Shown: piece after piece, positions 1 through 7,754 of the stretch
How positions within the stretch are numbered: position 1 is the first letter of the stretch
Layout: the number at the start of each line of letters is the position of its first letter
Origin: an uncultured Collinsella sp.
GTDB lineage: Bacteria > Actinomycetota > Coriobacteriia > Coriobacteriales > Coriobacteriaceae
NCBI GenBank assembly: GCA_937989875.1
Contig: CALKBO010000013.1
Coordinates: 1-41,358 of the forward strand
Length of the DNA stretch: 41,358 nucleotides
Direction of reading: 5' to 3'
Program-made: the position numbers and the translations under genes
The notes under the pieces: generated by a model
The model's input: only the letters and a program-made list of their open reading frames with translations
Databases searched by the model: none
Told to the model about the DNA's origin: nothing

Positions 1-49
1 AGGGCGCCGCTGACCGGTGGACGGCACCGAGCCGTCATCGAACTGAGAA

Positions 50-80
50 GGGGGGAGGCCTCGCGGCCTCCCCCCTTTTT
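50..80 (+). terminator. Rho-independent terminator of an upstream gene
   Basis: An 11-bp perfect GC-rich stem (50-60 with 65-75, loop TCGC) is followed by five T (76-80). It should end a plus-strand gene lying mostly outside the window. Bases 1-49 are too short to assign a reading frame. Confidence 0.85.
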
Positions 81-144
81 ACGTTTATGGGGCGTAAATG
101 ACTCAATTACACCAGACGATCTTATCGTTTTTGGTATTGAGCCT

Positions 145-612
145 TTATTTAAAGAAGATAAATCGAATAACAAGGGCAACTGCTATGGCCACAATGATCA
201 AAAGCAGGATTGTCAGTCGATGCTGCTTGCGTCGTTTACTTGACGAAACGAAGATTGATTTTCCCTGTTTTGGCGTTTCGAGATAGCGAGCCGAATGCGT
301 CAAGGTTTGCTTTGGTCGAGGACCTCTTTGGTGATGAGTGACGGATGCTTTCATCGGCTCATCACTAGCTGCGCTGTTTTTAGATAATGGTGCGTCTTTC
401 AGATATACGGGGTCTCCCGAGGCGACGCCCATATGTTTACGCCCCGTTTGGGCATCCTCGAGTGTTTGATATCGATTTCTCGTCACATACTCGGGCTCCG
501 GATCATTAATGGGCTCTTGCGAGATGTGGGGGCGATGGAACCGTGGCGGCTGCGTGGAAGTATCTTCCCCCTGCGTCGGCATAAACATATTGTTCTGGTT
601 TTGGTCGTCCAT
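145..612 (-). CDS. Small tail-anchored membrane protein of unknown function
   Basis: The product has 155 residues. The first ~130 residues are polar, Gln/Pro/Arg/Ser-rich and probably disordered. The last ~22 residues form one strongly hydrophobic helix (LTILLLIIVAIAVALVIRF) ending in FFK. This suggests a cytoplasmic domain anchored by a C-terminal membrane segment. The ATG at 612 has an AAAGGG ribosome site just upstream on the minus strand. No family is recognised. It is divergent from hsp20, with a ~277 bp intergenic region between them. The call as a real gene rests on the start context and the clear terminal helix. Confidence 0.6.
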   Translation of the reverse strand: MDDQNQNNMFMPTQGEDTSTQPPRFHRPHISQEPINDPEPEYVTRNRYQTLEDAQTGRKHMGVASGDPVYLKDAPLSKNSAASDEPMKASVTHHQRGPRPKQTLTHSARYLETPKQGKSIFVSSSKRRKQHRLTILLLIIVAIAVALVIRFIFFK

Positions 613-794
613 GATGCCCTTTAGCTCGTTACTAACAACGTGTACGCGCTCATTGTAAGCCCCTTGTTATTTGTAGCTGGGGACATACTCGGTATTTAAG
701 CTCTGGTTCAAAGAACCTTAACCTTCCTAAAACCTAAGTCATACGCACTTAGATATGCTTATAGTACTGGACTCAAAAAACTTTATAGTCGATG

Positions 795-823
795 TATATA
801 TGAGCACTGGGTGGGCATATATA
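795..823. promoter_or_regulatory. Perfect inverted repeat upstream of hsp20, candidate heat-shock operator
   Basis: TATATATG (795-802) is repeated in inverted orientation as CATATATA (816-823), with a 13-bp spacer. It lies 67-95 bp before the hsp20 start. The shorter repeat TTATAGT occurs twice just upstream (759-765 and 783-789). It matches neither the CIRCE element of HrcA nor the HAIR element of HspR, so the binding protein is unknown. The rest of the 613-889 region shows no gene. Confidence 0.35.
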
Positions 824-889
824 AGAGCGTCAAAAGAAGTCCCAGTCACCTGGAAGATGACTCGGCAGTCCTATAAAGGAGTGGTAAAC

Positions 890-1321
890 ATGGCAAGCAT
901 GGTTCCTTATCGTTCGGTTTTTGGCGTTCGTCCCTCTGCAAGCTCGCTGTTCGATCTGTTTGATGATATGGGCGACCTAGCGAACAGCTCGATTGCCTCT
1001 AAGGCGTTCCCCGTTGACGTTGAGGATAAGGGCGATGGCTATGAGGTCAAGGCTTATCTGACCGGCGTCGCCAAGGACGATATCGATGTCGAGCTTAACG
1101 AGGGCCGTCTGTCCATTAGCGTGAATGTCGAGGAAGACGAGGAGAACGAGGGCAAGAACTTCCTGCAGAAGGAGTTCAGCTCGTACAGCGCGACGCGTGG
1201 CGTGTATCTTAAGGACGCTTCGAGCGAGGGCCTCTCGGCTAAGTACGCTGACGGCATCCTGACCGTTACGGTTCCCAAGATCGTCGAGAAGAAGAACGTT
1301 ACGAAGATCTCCATCGAATAA
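890..1321 (+). CDS. Hsp20/alpha-crystallin family small heat-shock protein
   Basis: This 143-residue ATP-independent holdase chaperone binds unfolding proteins under stress. The alpha-crystallin domain runs from about residue 39 (FPVDVEDKGDGYEVKAYL) to the C-terminus. It contains the family hallmark 'GVYLKDAS...KYADGILTVTVPK' with the G-x-L-T-V-x-V-P core, and ends in the short V-T-K-I-S-I-E tail. An in-frame upstream ATG at 755 exists, but the ATG at 890 is chosen because AAAGGAG lies about 9 nt before it and the family N-terminus fits. It is a single gene followed by a bidirectional terminator. A palindrome at 795-823 may control it. Confidence 0.95.
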   Translation: MASMVPYRSVFGVRPSASSLFDLFDDMGDLANSSIASKAFPVDVEDKGDGYEVKAYLTGVAKDDIDVELNEGRLSISVNVEEDEENEGKNFLQKEFSSYSATRGVYLKDASSEGLSAKYADGILTVTVPKIVEKKNVTKISIE

Positions 1322-1353
1322 CTTCGTTGGTGTTCTTCGCTATTAAAAGACAA

Positions 1354-1389
1354 CAAAAGGGGCTGGGAAGCGATTCCCGGCCCCTTTTG
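1354..1389. terminator. Bidirectional terminator between hsp20 and the WalJ-like gene
   Basis: A 16-bp stem (1354-1369 with 1374-1389, loop GCGA) has A-rich and T-rich ends, so it can act in both directions. It sits between two convergent genes. Confidence 0.85.
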
Positions 1390-1403
1390 CTGTTTAGGAC
1401 AGT

Positions 1404-2213
1404 CTATTGAATGGTTGCTGGCCGATACTGGCTTGCGGGGCGTATCGAGAGTTTTCGCGATCCTTGGAGAAGGGTGGCGGAGCTGCCGAGCTCGTCATCC
1501 AGGGTTGCGGCTAGAGCTTTGGCATAGCTTTTGACGGTAAGGCTCGGACGATTGTTATCTTGGCTGATATGCATGGCAATGAGCTGTTCGGTGCGATCGG
1601 TAACAAGTTCGCGCGCGGCTTCGGCGGCTTGGCCGTTGGAGAGGTGTCCCCTTGCAGACAGGATGCGCTCCTGAAGAAAGCGGGGATATTCTCCCTCGCG
1701 CAGCATGGTCACATCGTGGTTGCTTTCGAGCGCGAGGACTCGACAATCTTTGAGGGTGTTCATGGCTTGGCTCGATAGCTCTCCGGTGTCGGTAGCAAAG
1801 CCGATGGAATCATCGAGGGCGTCGAATCGAAAGCCGATTGGATTTATGACATCGTGTGATGTTGAGTAGGTTTGCGCGTGGATGCCGGCAATGGATAGGG
1901 TGTCACCGGGGTCGAATTCCTCGACAGGCAGATGCGAAAGATTTTCTTTGCTCGAAAGTGTGCCCCTACTGGCAAAGAGGGGACCGTGCCAGTGCTTGCA
2001 CCAGACATCGAGACCCTTGATGTGATCGCTATGCTCATGAGTAATGAGAAGAGCCGAGACGTTGTCTGCCGAGAGTCCCAGTTCTGCCATGCGCTTTAAT
2101 GTCTCGCGGCGAGAAAGACCGTCGTCAATCATGATGAGCCCCCGGGGGCCTTCGATGAGCGCGCAGTTGCCTTTTGAGCCGCTGCCAAGGATATGAAGGT
2201 GCAGACGAGACAT
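1404..2213 (-). CDS. MBL-fold metallo-hydrolase, WalJ/YycJ-like
   Basis: The protein has 269 residues, close to the usual ~265 for the WalJ/YycJ group. The N-terminal strand motif 'LHILGSGSKGNCALIE' and the metal-binding motif 'LLITHEHSDHIKG' (HxHxDH) define the metallo-beta-lactamase fold. Further ligands are likely the His in 'STSHDV' and the Asp in 'FATDTG'. Relatives in Firmicutes are linked to the WalRK system and to DNA repair, but no walRK genes are seen here. The start at 2213 (MSRLHLHIL) is chosen over an upstream ATG at 2261 because the fold begins there and the longer start would abut tilS. The Shine-Dalgarno is weak. The gene is divergent from tilS. Confidence 0.88.
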   Translation of the reverse strand: MSRLHLHILGSGSKGNCALIEGPRGLIMIDDGLSRRETLKRMAELGLSADNVSALLITHEHSDHIKGLDVWCKHWHGPLFASRGTLSSKENLSHLPVEEFDPGDTLSIAGIHAQTYSTSHDVINPIGFRFDALDDSIGFATDTGELSSQAMNTLKDCRVLALESNHDVTMLREGEYPRFLQERILSARGHLSNGQAAEAARELVTDRTEQLIAMHISQDNNRPSLTVKSYAKALAATLDDELGSSATLLQGSRKLSIRPASQYRPATIQ

Positions 2214-2261
2214 AAGATTCCAAAGGATACAATGGGTGCGGACGAATAGAGGAGGAAGCAA

Positions 2262-3800
2262 ATGCCTACGGTATCACAGCATTACGGACACCATGCCGTG
2301 CCCGGGGCAGTCGATGAGACCCGAACGAGGCAGCAGGCTGCTCCTGTCGTGCTCATGGTATCAGGCGGCGCGGACTCGACGGCACTGCTTCTTATGGCGT
2401 GCACATCAAAGCTGGATATCCAAGACGGGCGCGGTGTTGCCCCCATTGCTCGCGAGCGCCTGCATGTGCTGCATGTAAACCATCATCTGCGCGGCAAGGC
2501 GTCCGATGGCGACGAGGCCTTTGTGCGTGAGCTCTGCGCGAAATATGGTTTACCGCTGTGCGTGGAGCACGCTTATTTTGATGGGGAGTCGGGCAATATT
2601 GAGGCCGCGGCCCGCGAAGTGCGCTATGCCGCGGCGCGGAGGTATGTTCGCGAGCTCTGCGCCCAGACGGGGGCACCGCGAACGGCGGCTCGTATCTGCA
2701 CCGCGCACACGTCTTCGGATCGCGCGGAAACGTTTTTGATGAACGCGATTAAGGGTTCGGGCCCCGCTGGCCTATCGAGCATTCCTCGCCGGAGGAATAT
2801 CGTGGTACGTCCCTTGCTCGACCTAACTCATGGCGAGCTCGTGGGCTATCTACAGGTACATGGTCAGCCGTGGCGTGAAGACGAGAGCAATGAGGATATC
2901 TCGTATCTGCGAAACTACGTGCGCCATCGGGTAATGCCGGTGGTGGCACAGCGTAATGCGAGCGTGTGCAAGACGATTGGCGCCGCCTGTGAGATCTTGG
3001 GTGATGAAGATGCGTTTCTATCCCAGCTGTCGGCACAGGCGTTTCGAAGCTGTTTGCGCAGAGAGGCAGCGGGTGCGCTGGTGCTCGATGCCAGGCGCCT
3101 GGCTGCGGCCGAGGTGGTAATCGCGCGGCGCATCGTGCGACTGGCGATTAAGCGCATCGATCCGGACGCTCGTCCCGAGATGCGACATGTGGAGCGAGTC
3201 CTTTCCTGCGTTGCCGAGGGCACCGGCTCGGTCACGCTTCCGGCGGGGATTGACGCACGCATTGAGTTTGGCATGCTGGCGTTTAAGGCGCCGGCGGCTC
3301 GCGAGGGCCTGGTCGCGGGCTGGGTTACCGTACCCGGTCGTTTGCCGTTGGGCGGGGGACGTATGCTGGTCACAGAACCGATGGCTGTTGAGCCGGGATG
3401 CGATATCGTGCGCCGCGCCCGTGAGCTTGCGGCTGCCGGGGAAGTGACAGCTTTGGTAGACGCGGCTGCCCTGGGTTTTGCCGACAGCGATAGTGAGCGG
3501 ATCCTGGCGGGCTCGCGTGGCGAGATCCCTGCCGAGGCGCGATTGGCGCGCCTGTGGGTGGACGGTCCCGCGCCGGGAGACGTGATGTGCCCGTTAGGGA
3601 TGAGTGGCCGAAGCAAGAAAGTATCCGATTTGCTAGGTGAGGCTCGCATTCCCGTTTCCGAGCGCGCCGGCGTGCCCATGGTGAGGACGGCGCCGGGGGG
3701 TGCCGTGGTGTGGGTCGCCGGAGTTCGCGCGGACGAGCGTTTTAAGTGCACGGCCGCAACGCGCGTGGCATATCTGCTCCGCGTGGTCGATGCGGAATAG
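2262..3800 (+). CDS. tilS: tRNA(Ile)-lysidine synthase TilS
   Basis: TilS converts the wobble cytidine of tRNA-Ile(CAU) to lysidine using ATP and lysine, so the tRNA reads AUA as isoleucine. The 512-residue product has the PP-loop 'MVSGGADSTALLL' (around residue 32), the hallmark 'HVLHVNHHLRG', and the substrate-site motif 'REDESNEDISYLRNYVRHR'. The usual HHxDDQxET motif is degenerate here (AHTSSDRAET). The C-terminal part carries the TilS tRNA-binding domain. GAGGAGG precedes the ATG. It heads the conserved tilS-hpt-ftsH order known from many Gram-positives. Confidence 0.95.
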   Translation: MPTVSQHYGHHAVPGAVDETRTRQQAAPVVLMVSGGADSTALLLMACTSKLDIQDGRGVAPIARERLHVLHVNHHLRGKASDGDEAFVRELCAKYGLPLCVEHAYFDGESGNIEAAAREVRYAAARRYVRELCAQTGAPRTAARICTAHTSSDRAETFLMNAIKGSGPAGLSSIPRRRNIVVRPLLDLTHGELVGYLQVHGQPWREDESNEDISYLRNYVRHRVMPVVAQRNASVCKTIGAACEILGDEDAFLSQLSAQAFRSCLRREAAGALVLDARRLAAAEVVIARRIVRLAIKRIDPDARPEMRHVERVLSCVAEGTGSVTLPAGIDARIEFGMLAFKAPAAREGLVAGWVTVPGRLPLGGGRMLVTEPMAVEPGCDIVRRARELAAAGEVTALVDAAALGFADSDSERILAGSRGEIPAEARLARLWVDGPAPGDVMCPLGMSGRSKKVSDLLGEARIPVSERAGVPMVRTAPGGAVVWVAGVRADERFKCTAATRVAYLLRVVDAE

Positions 3801-3854
3801 CGTCCCACGCCTGCTATTCTGTGCGACGTTGACGGTATTCCCGCGCTGATGGCG

Positions 3855-3883
3855 CACGGGCTGGTAAATTTACCCCGTGCGCT
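3855..3883. promoter_or_regulatory. Palindromic hairpin upstream of hpt
   Basis: CGCACGGG (3855) pairs with CCCGTGCG, enclosing the palindrome GGTAAATTTACC. No T-run follows, so it is not a standard terminator. A TAGAAT box lies at 3886-3891, so the palindrome would overlap the promoter spacer of hpt. An operator or a transcript-processing hairpin are both possible. Confidence 0.3.
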
Positions 3884-3947
3884 GCTAGAATGTGTAGTTC
3901 GCGTCCATACGGCGGTGTGTGGGCGATAAGCACAAGAAAGGGTTGTC

Positions 3948-4496
3948 ATGGCTTCTCAACATCCGGATATCGAGAAGGTTCTGTTTACGCAGGAGGATAT
4001 CGACGGTATCGTCTCTCGCCTGGGCGAGGAGATTACGCGCGACTACGCGGGTAAGGATCTGGTGCTGATTGCGGTCCTGCGCGGCGCCGTGGTCTTTATG
4101 GGCGACCTGATGCGTAAGATCGAGCTGCCGACCAACATCGATTTCATGGCTGTTTCGAGCTACGGCGACGGTGTGAAGTCCTCGGGTATCGTGCGTATCA
4201 TTAAAGACCTGGATATCGACATCCGCGGTCGCGACGTGCTGATCGTCGAGGACATTCTGGACTCGGGCCTGACGCTCAAGTATCTGATGAAGAACCTCGA
4301 GAGCCGCAAGCCCGCTTCTCTGGAGGTCGCCGCCTTCCTGTGGAAGGACGTTGAGGACCGCGTCTCGGCCATCACGCCCAAGTATGTTGGAACCCATTGC
4401 CCCGATGCCTTTGTGGTGGGCTACGGTCTCGACTATGCCGAGCGCTATCGCAACCTTCCGTATCTGGGCATTTTGAAACCGGAGGTTTATTCGTAA
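3948..4496 (+). CDS. hpt: Hypoxanthine phosphoribosyltransferase
   Basis: This enzyme salvages hypoxanthine and guanine to IMP and GMP using PRPP. The 182-residue length is typical. Visible motifs are 'LIAVLRGAVVFMGDL', the flexible-loop region 'DFMAVSSYGDG', and the PRPP-binding loop 'VLIVEDILDSGLTL' (ED followed by DSG). AAAGGG precedes the ATG. It sits between tilS and ftsH as in Bacillus; the next ATG begins one base after its stop, so translation of hpt and ftsH is probably coupled. Confidence 0.96.
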   Translation: MASQHPDIEKVLFTQEDIDGIVSRLGEEITRDYAGKDLVLIAVLRGAVVFMGDLMRKIELPTNIDFMAVSSYGDGVKSSGIVRIIKDLDIDIRGRDVLIVEDILDSGLTLKYLMKNLESRKPASLEVAAFLWKDVEDRVSAITPKYVGTHCPDAFVVGYGLDYAERYRNLPYLGILKPEVYS

Positions 4497-4497
4497 G

Positions 4498-6215
4498 ATG
4501 CCCGACGACCGTAACGACAACAATTCCCAGACTCCCCGGGACCCAAAGATCCCGGGGATGCCCGGAGGCAAGAAGCCCACGCGTACGGGCTGGCTGTATT
4601 TTCTTTTGGCTTGCGCGCTTCTGGGCTATGCCTTCTTTAATATGGGTTCCGGCTTTGCCAGCTCCAGCAATACCGTTAAGCTCGCGACGAGCGAGATGGT
4701 CAGCGCCATCAAGCAGGATTGCGTCGAAGATCTGACCTATACGGTTCAAGACGGAAGCGTGACGGGTCATTACTGGAAGACAAAAAAGACAAGGGCGATA
4801 CGAGCGAGCTCAAGAGCTTCTCTTCGACCTATGTCGGCTCCGATTCGCTTGCCGAGCTCATGGCGGAGCACCCCGATACCAAGTACATCGTCAACACCAA
4901 CGATCCCGATTTTTGGGGCGACTTGGCGATGAGTGTGCTTCCGACGATCGCCCTTATCGCCATCATGTTCTACTTTATGCGCCAGATGATGGGCGCCAAC
5001 AACAGGAACATGCAGTTTGGCAAGACCAACGCCAAGACCAACGAGGCCACACGCCCCAAGGTCAAGTTTGAAGACGTTGCCGGAGTGGACGAGGCAGTCG
5101 AGGAGCTCGAGGAGATCCGTGACTTTTTGAGCGATCCGGATCGCTATCGCAAGCTGGGCGCCAAGATCCCGCGTGGCGTGTTGCTGGTTGGCCCTCCGGG
5201 CACCGGTAAAACGCTGCTGGCCAAGGCCGTTGCCGGCGAGGCGGGCGTGCCGTTCTTTAGCATCTCGGGTTCCGACTTTGTCGAGATGTTCGTAGGTGTC
5301 GGCGCCAGCCGTGTGCGTGACCTCTTTAAGGAGGCCAAGTCCCAGGCCCCGTCGATCATCTTCATCGATGAGATCGATGCCGTGGGACGTCAGCGCGGAG
5401 CTGGCTTGGGCGGCGGTCACGACGAGCGCGAGCAGACGCTCAACCAGCTGCTGGTCGAGATGGACGGCTTTGAGGAAAGCGAGTCGGTCATCCTGATCGC
5501 CGCCACCAACCGCCCCGACATTCTGGATCCGGCGCTGCTGCGTCCCGGTCGTTTTGACCGTCAGGTTACGGTCGACCGTCCGGATGTGAAGGGCCGCGAG
5601 CAGATCTTGCGCGTGCATGCCGAGAACAAGCCGATGGACGAGGACGTTAAGTTTGAGAAGCTCGCCCAGATGACCGTTGGCTTCACTGGTGCCGATCTGG
5701 CAAATCTGCTCAACGAGTCTGCGCTGTTGGCTGCCCGCCGCCATCGTTCCGTGATCTCGATGGACGAGGTCGAGGACTATGCTGATCATCAGGATTATTC
5801 CGAGGAGACGGCGCGCCGCATTGATATCGAGGTTCAGCGCATCATGCGCGAGGCCCATCGTCGTGCTGTCGAGATCTTGGATGCCCGTCGCGATCAGCTC
5901 GATCTGATGGCGAAGGTGCTGCTTGAGCGCGAGACTGTCGAGGGCGATGCCGTGAATGCCCTGCTCGATAACGAGTGGGACGCCTACCTTGAGCGCGAGG
6001 GCGATATCCTGGCGGCCAAGGAGGAGCGCAACGCCAAGGCGGCTGGCTTGCCGACCAAGAAGCGCACGCCTCGTATGAGTGAGGAGGAGCTGGCGGCTGA
6101 TGCCGCGGCCTTTGCGCAAGCGGCCATGCAGGAGGATGCCAAAGCCGCATCCGATGATGCTGACGATGACCGTGCCGTCGTCGATGCCGATGCCGACACC
6201 GACGCCGACAAATAG
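4498..6215 (+). pseudogene. ftsH: ftsH: -1 frameshifted and lacking the zinc-peptidase domain
   Basis: FtsH is a membrane AAA+ zinc protease. The N-terminal frame starts at 4498 (TM1 at residues ~32-47) and stops at 4932 as a 144-residue product. The FtsH sequence continues in the -1 frame from about 4788 (TM2 'LAMSVLPTIALIAIMFYFMR', Walker A GPPGTGKT ~231, Walker B IIFIDEID ~286, arginine-finger region RPGRFDRQ) to 6215. The switch point is an A6 run (4782-4787) read as A-AAA-AAG, a classical -1 slippery heptamer; one extra A would restore a 572-residue frame. Near residue 426 (nt ~5779) the text jumps from 'SMDEVED' directly to 'YADHQDYSEETARRID'. The intervening ~150-170 residues of peptidase M41, including HEXXH, are absent in all frames. 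The Asp/Ala-rich tail is intact. It may be a pseudogene, an assembly error or a protease-dead form. Confidence 0.85.
4782..4788 (+). promoter_or_regulatory. A-AAA-AAG slippery heptamer at the ftsH frame break
   Basis: In the upstream frame the codons are AAA (4783-4785) and AAG (4786-4788) preceded by A4782, the heptamer used by dnaX for -1 frameshifting. Slippage joins the two FtsH frames as Lys-Lys-Asp-Lys-Gly. A weak downstream hairpin (AGCT...AGCT, about 4807-4820) is visible. The alternative is a miscounted homopolymer (A7 read as A6). Confidence 0.45.
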
Positions 6216-6228
6216 TCTTTGTGGCGAA

Positions 6229-6264
6229 AGCCTCCGCGGGGAAACCTGCGGAGGCTTTTTCTTT
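6229..6264 (+). terminator. Terminator of the tilS-hpt-ftsH unit
   Basis: AGCCTCCGC (6229-6237) pairs with GCGGAGGCT (6248-6256) and is followed by TTTTTCTTTT. Confidence 0.85.
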
Positions 6265-6288
6265 TGAGCGATATGGGGCCGTCTGTTG

Positions 6289-6340
6289 ATTGGGGACAGA
6301 CTTAAATGAGCGTTTTCACGCATTTAAGTCTGTCCCCAAT
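6289..6340. repeat. 20-bp perfect inverted repeat containing the GGGGACAGAC motif
   Basis: Bases 6289-6308 and 6321-6340 are perfect inverted copies with a 12-nt loop. The arms contain ATTGGGGACAGACTTAAATG. Related GGGACA-containing hairpins occur at 20846-20876 and 39534-39564, so this looks like a member of a dispersed palindromic family rather than a gene-specific operator. Confidence 0.75.
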
Positions 6341-6404
6341 TAACATTGCTGCGGCACTTTGCTCGGCTAAAGCGTACAATAGCGCCTATGCGAAAGGGGA
6401 ACAG

Positions 6405-7589
6405 ATGATCAACGAAACTATGTATGCTCGCGGCGCGGAAAGCTCCATCATCCGTGAGATTTTTAGCTATGGCCTTGAGCGCAAGGCACAGATCGGTGCG
6501 GAAAACGTATTCGATTTTTCGCTGGGCAATCCGAGCGTTCCGGCACCCGCTGCTGTGGCTGAGTCGATTAAGAAGGTCCTGGAGCTGCCGAGTGACCAGC
6601 TGCACGGCTACACCCCCGCTCCGGGCCTGCCGCAATGTCGAGCAGCCGTCGCCGAATCGCTCAACCGTCGCTTCGGTACGAGCTATGAGGGCAAGGATGT
6701 CTTTATGACCGTGGGCGCGGCGGCTTCGCTCACCTGTACGCTTAACGCCGTTACGAATCCGGGCGACGAGGTCATCGTTATCGCTCCGTACTTCCCGGAG
6801 TATCGCGTGTGGATTGAGAAGGCTGGTTGCACGTGTGTCGAGGCGCTTGCCAACGAGGACACATTCCAGCTGAGCGTAGATCACGTGCTCAAGGCGATTA
6901 CCGATAAGACGGCGGCCGTCATTATCGACTCGCCTAACAACCCGACCGGTGCCGTATATACGTGCGACACGCTGACGCGACTGGCCAATGTTCTGCGCGA
7001 GGCCAACGCTCAGCGCGATCCCGAGAATCCGATTATGCTCATCTCGGATGAGCCGTACCGCGAGATTGTGTACGGTGCCGAGGTTCCTTGGGTGCCCTCG
7101 ATCTACGAGCACACCATCGTGTGCTACTCGTATTCCAAGTCGCTGTCGCTGCCGGGTGAGCGCGTGGGGTGGATCTTGGTTCCCAACACCAATCCGCAGG
7201 CTGCCCGTCTGATGCCGGCTGTTGCGGGTGCTGCCCGTACGCTGGGTTTTGTATGCGCACCGGCACTCTTCCAGCGCGTAATTATCGACTGCATCGATGA
7301 GCCGAGTGACGTTGAGGCCTATGCACGCAACCGCACCGCGCTTACCGACGCACTAGCGGAGTATGGCTACACCTATGTTGAGCCGGATGGCGCGTTCTAC
7401 CTATGGGTGAAAGCGTTGGAGCCCGATGCGAATGCGTTTTGCGAGCGCGCAAAGAAGTATGAGTTGCTTGCGGTTCCCTCGGACAGCTTTGGTATGCCGG
7501 GTTGGTTCCGCCTGGGCTATTGCGTGAGTTACGAAACGATTGTCAATTCGCTACCCGCTTGGAAACAGTTGGCGGACGAGTATCGTTAA
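6405..7589 (+). CDS. PLP-dependent class I/II aminotransferase
   Basis: The 394-residue protein belongs to the fold-type I aspartate aminotransferase superfamily. Visible motifs are 'GYTPAPGLPQCRAAVAES', the cofactor-site motif 'DSPNNPTGAVY', 'ISDEPYREIVYG', and the PLP Schiff-base region 'YSYSKSLSLPGERVGW' with the catalytic lysine at about residue 245. The ATG at 6405 is preferred over an upstream in-frame start at 6306, because AAAGGGGA lies 5-12 nt before it and the longer frame would run through the palindromic repeat. Substrate specificity cannot be read from sequence. It stands alone, after the ftsH terminator. Confidence 0.92.
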   Translation: MINETMYARGAESSIIREIFSYGLERKAQIGAENVFDFSLGNPSVPAPAAVAESIKKVLELPSDQLHGYTPAPGLPQCRAAVAESLNRRFGTSYEGKDVFMTVGAAASLTCTLNAVTNPGDEVIVIAPYFPEYRVWIEKAGCTCVEALANEDTFQLSVDHVLKAITDKTAAVIIDSPNNPTGAVYTCDTLTRLANVLREANAQRDPENPIMLISDEPYREIVYGAEVPWVPSIYEHTIVCYSYSKSLSLPGERVGWILVPNTNPQAARLMPAVAGAARTLGFVCAPALFQRVIIDCIDEPSDVEAYARNRTALTDALAEYGYTYVEPDGAFYLWVKALEPDANAFCERAKKYELLAVPSDSFGMPGWFRLGYCVSYETIVNSLPAWKQLADEYR

Positions 7590-7687
7590 AAGTAAAGCGC
7601 TCTGTCTACAATGTTTTACGTGAAACGGGGTTTGGTGTTAAGCCGGACCCCGTTGTCATGGACGTTGTGTCTTTGGGATGGAGTGGT

Positions 7688-7717
7688 TTTACGACTATCG
7701 AAGGCTATGCGTACAAT
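7688..7717 (+). promoter_or_regulatory. Putative sigma-70-type promoter of the PHP gene
   Basis: TTTACG (7688-7693) and TACAAT (7712-7717) are separated by 18 bp, ending 37 bp before the PHP gene start. Upstream, at about 7624-7653, AACGGGG and CCCCGTT can form a hairpin without a T-run. Confidence 0.45.
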
Positions 7718-7754
7718 GAATATAAGCGACGGCCGTGCCAGATAAGGAGACCTG

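Noticed and set aside
1..49. 3' end of an upstream CDS
   Set aside because: All that remains before the terminator is 49 bases; more than one frame has a stop, so the frame cannot be chosen.
4770..6323. 517-residue antisense ORF over ftsH
   Set aside because: It is a high-GC codon-bias shadow of the FtsH frame with no domain or start context.
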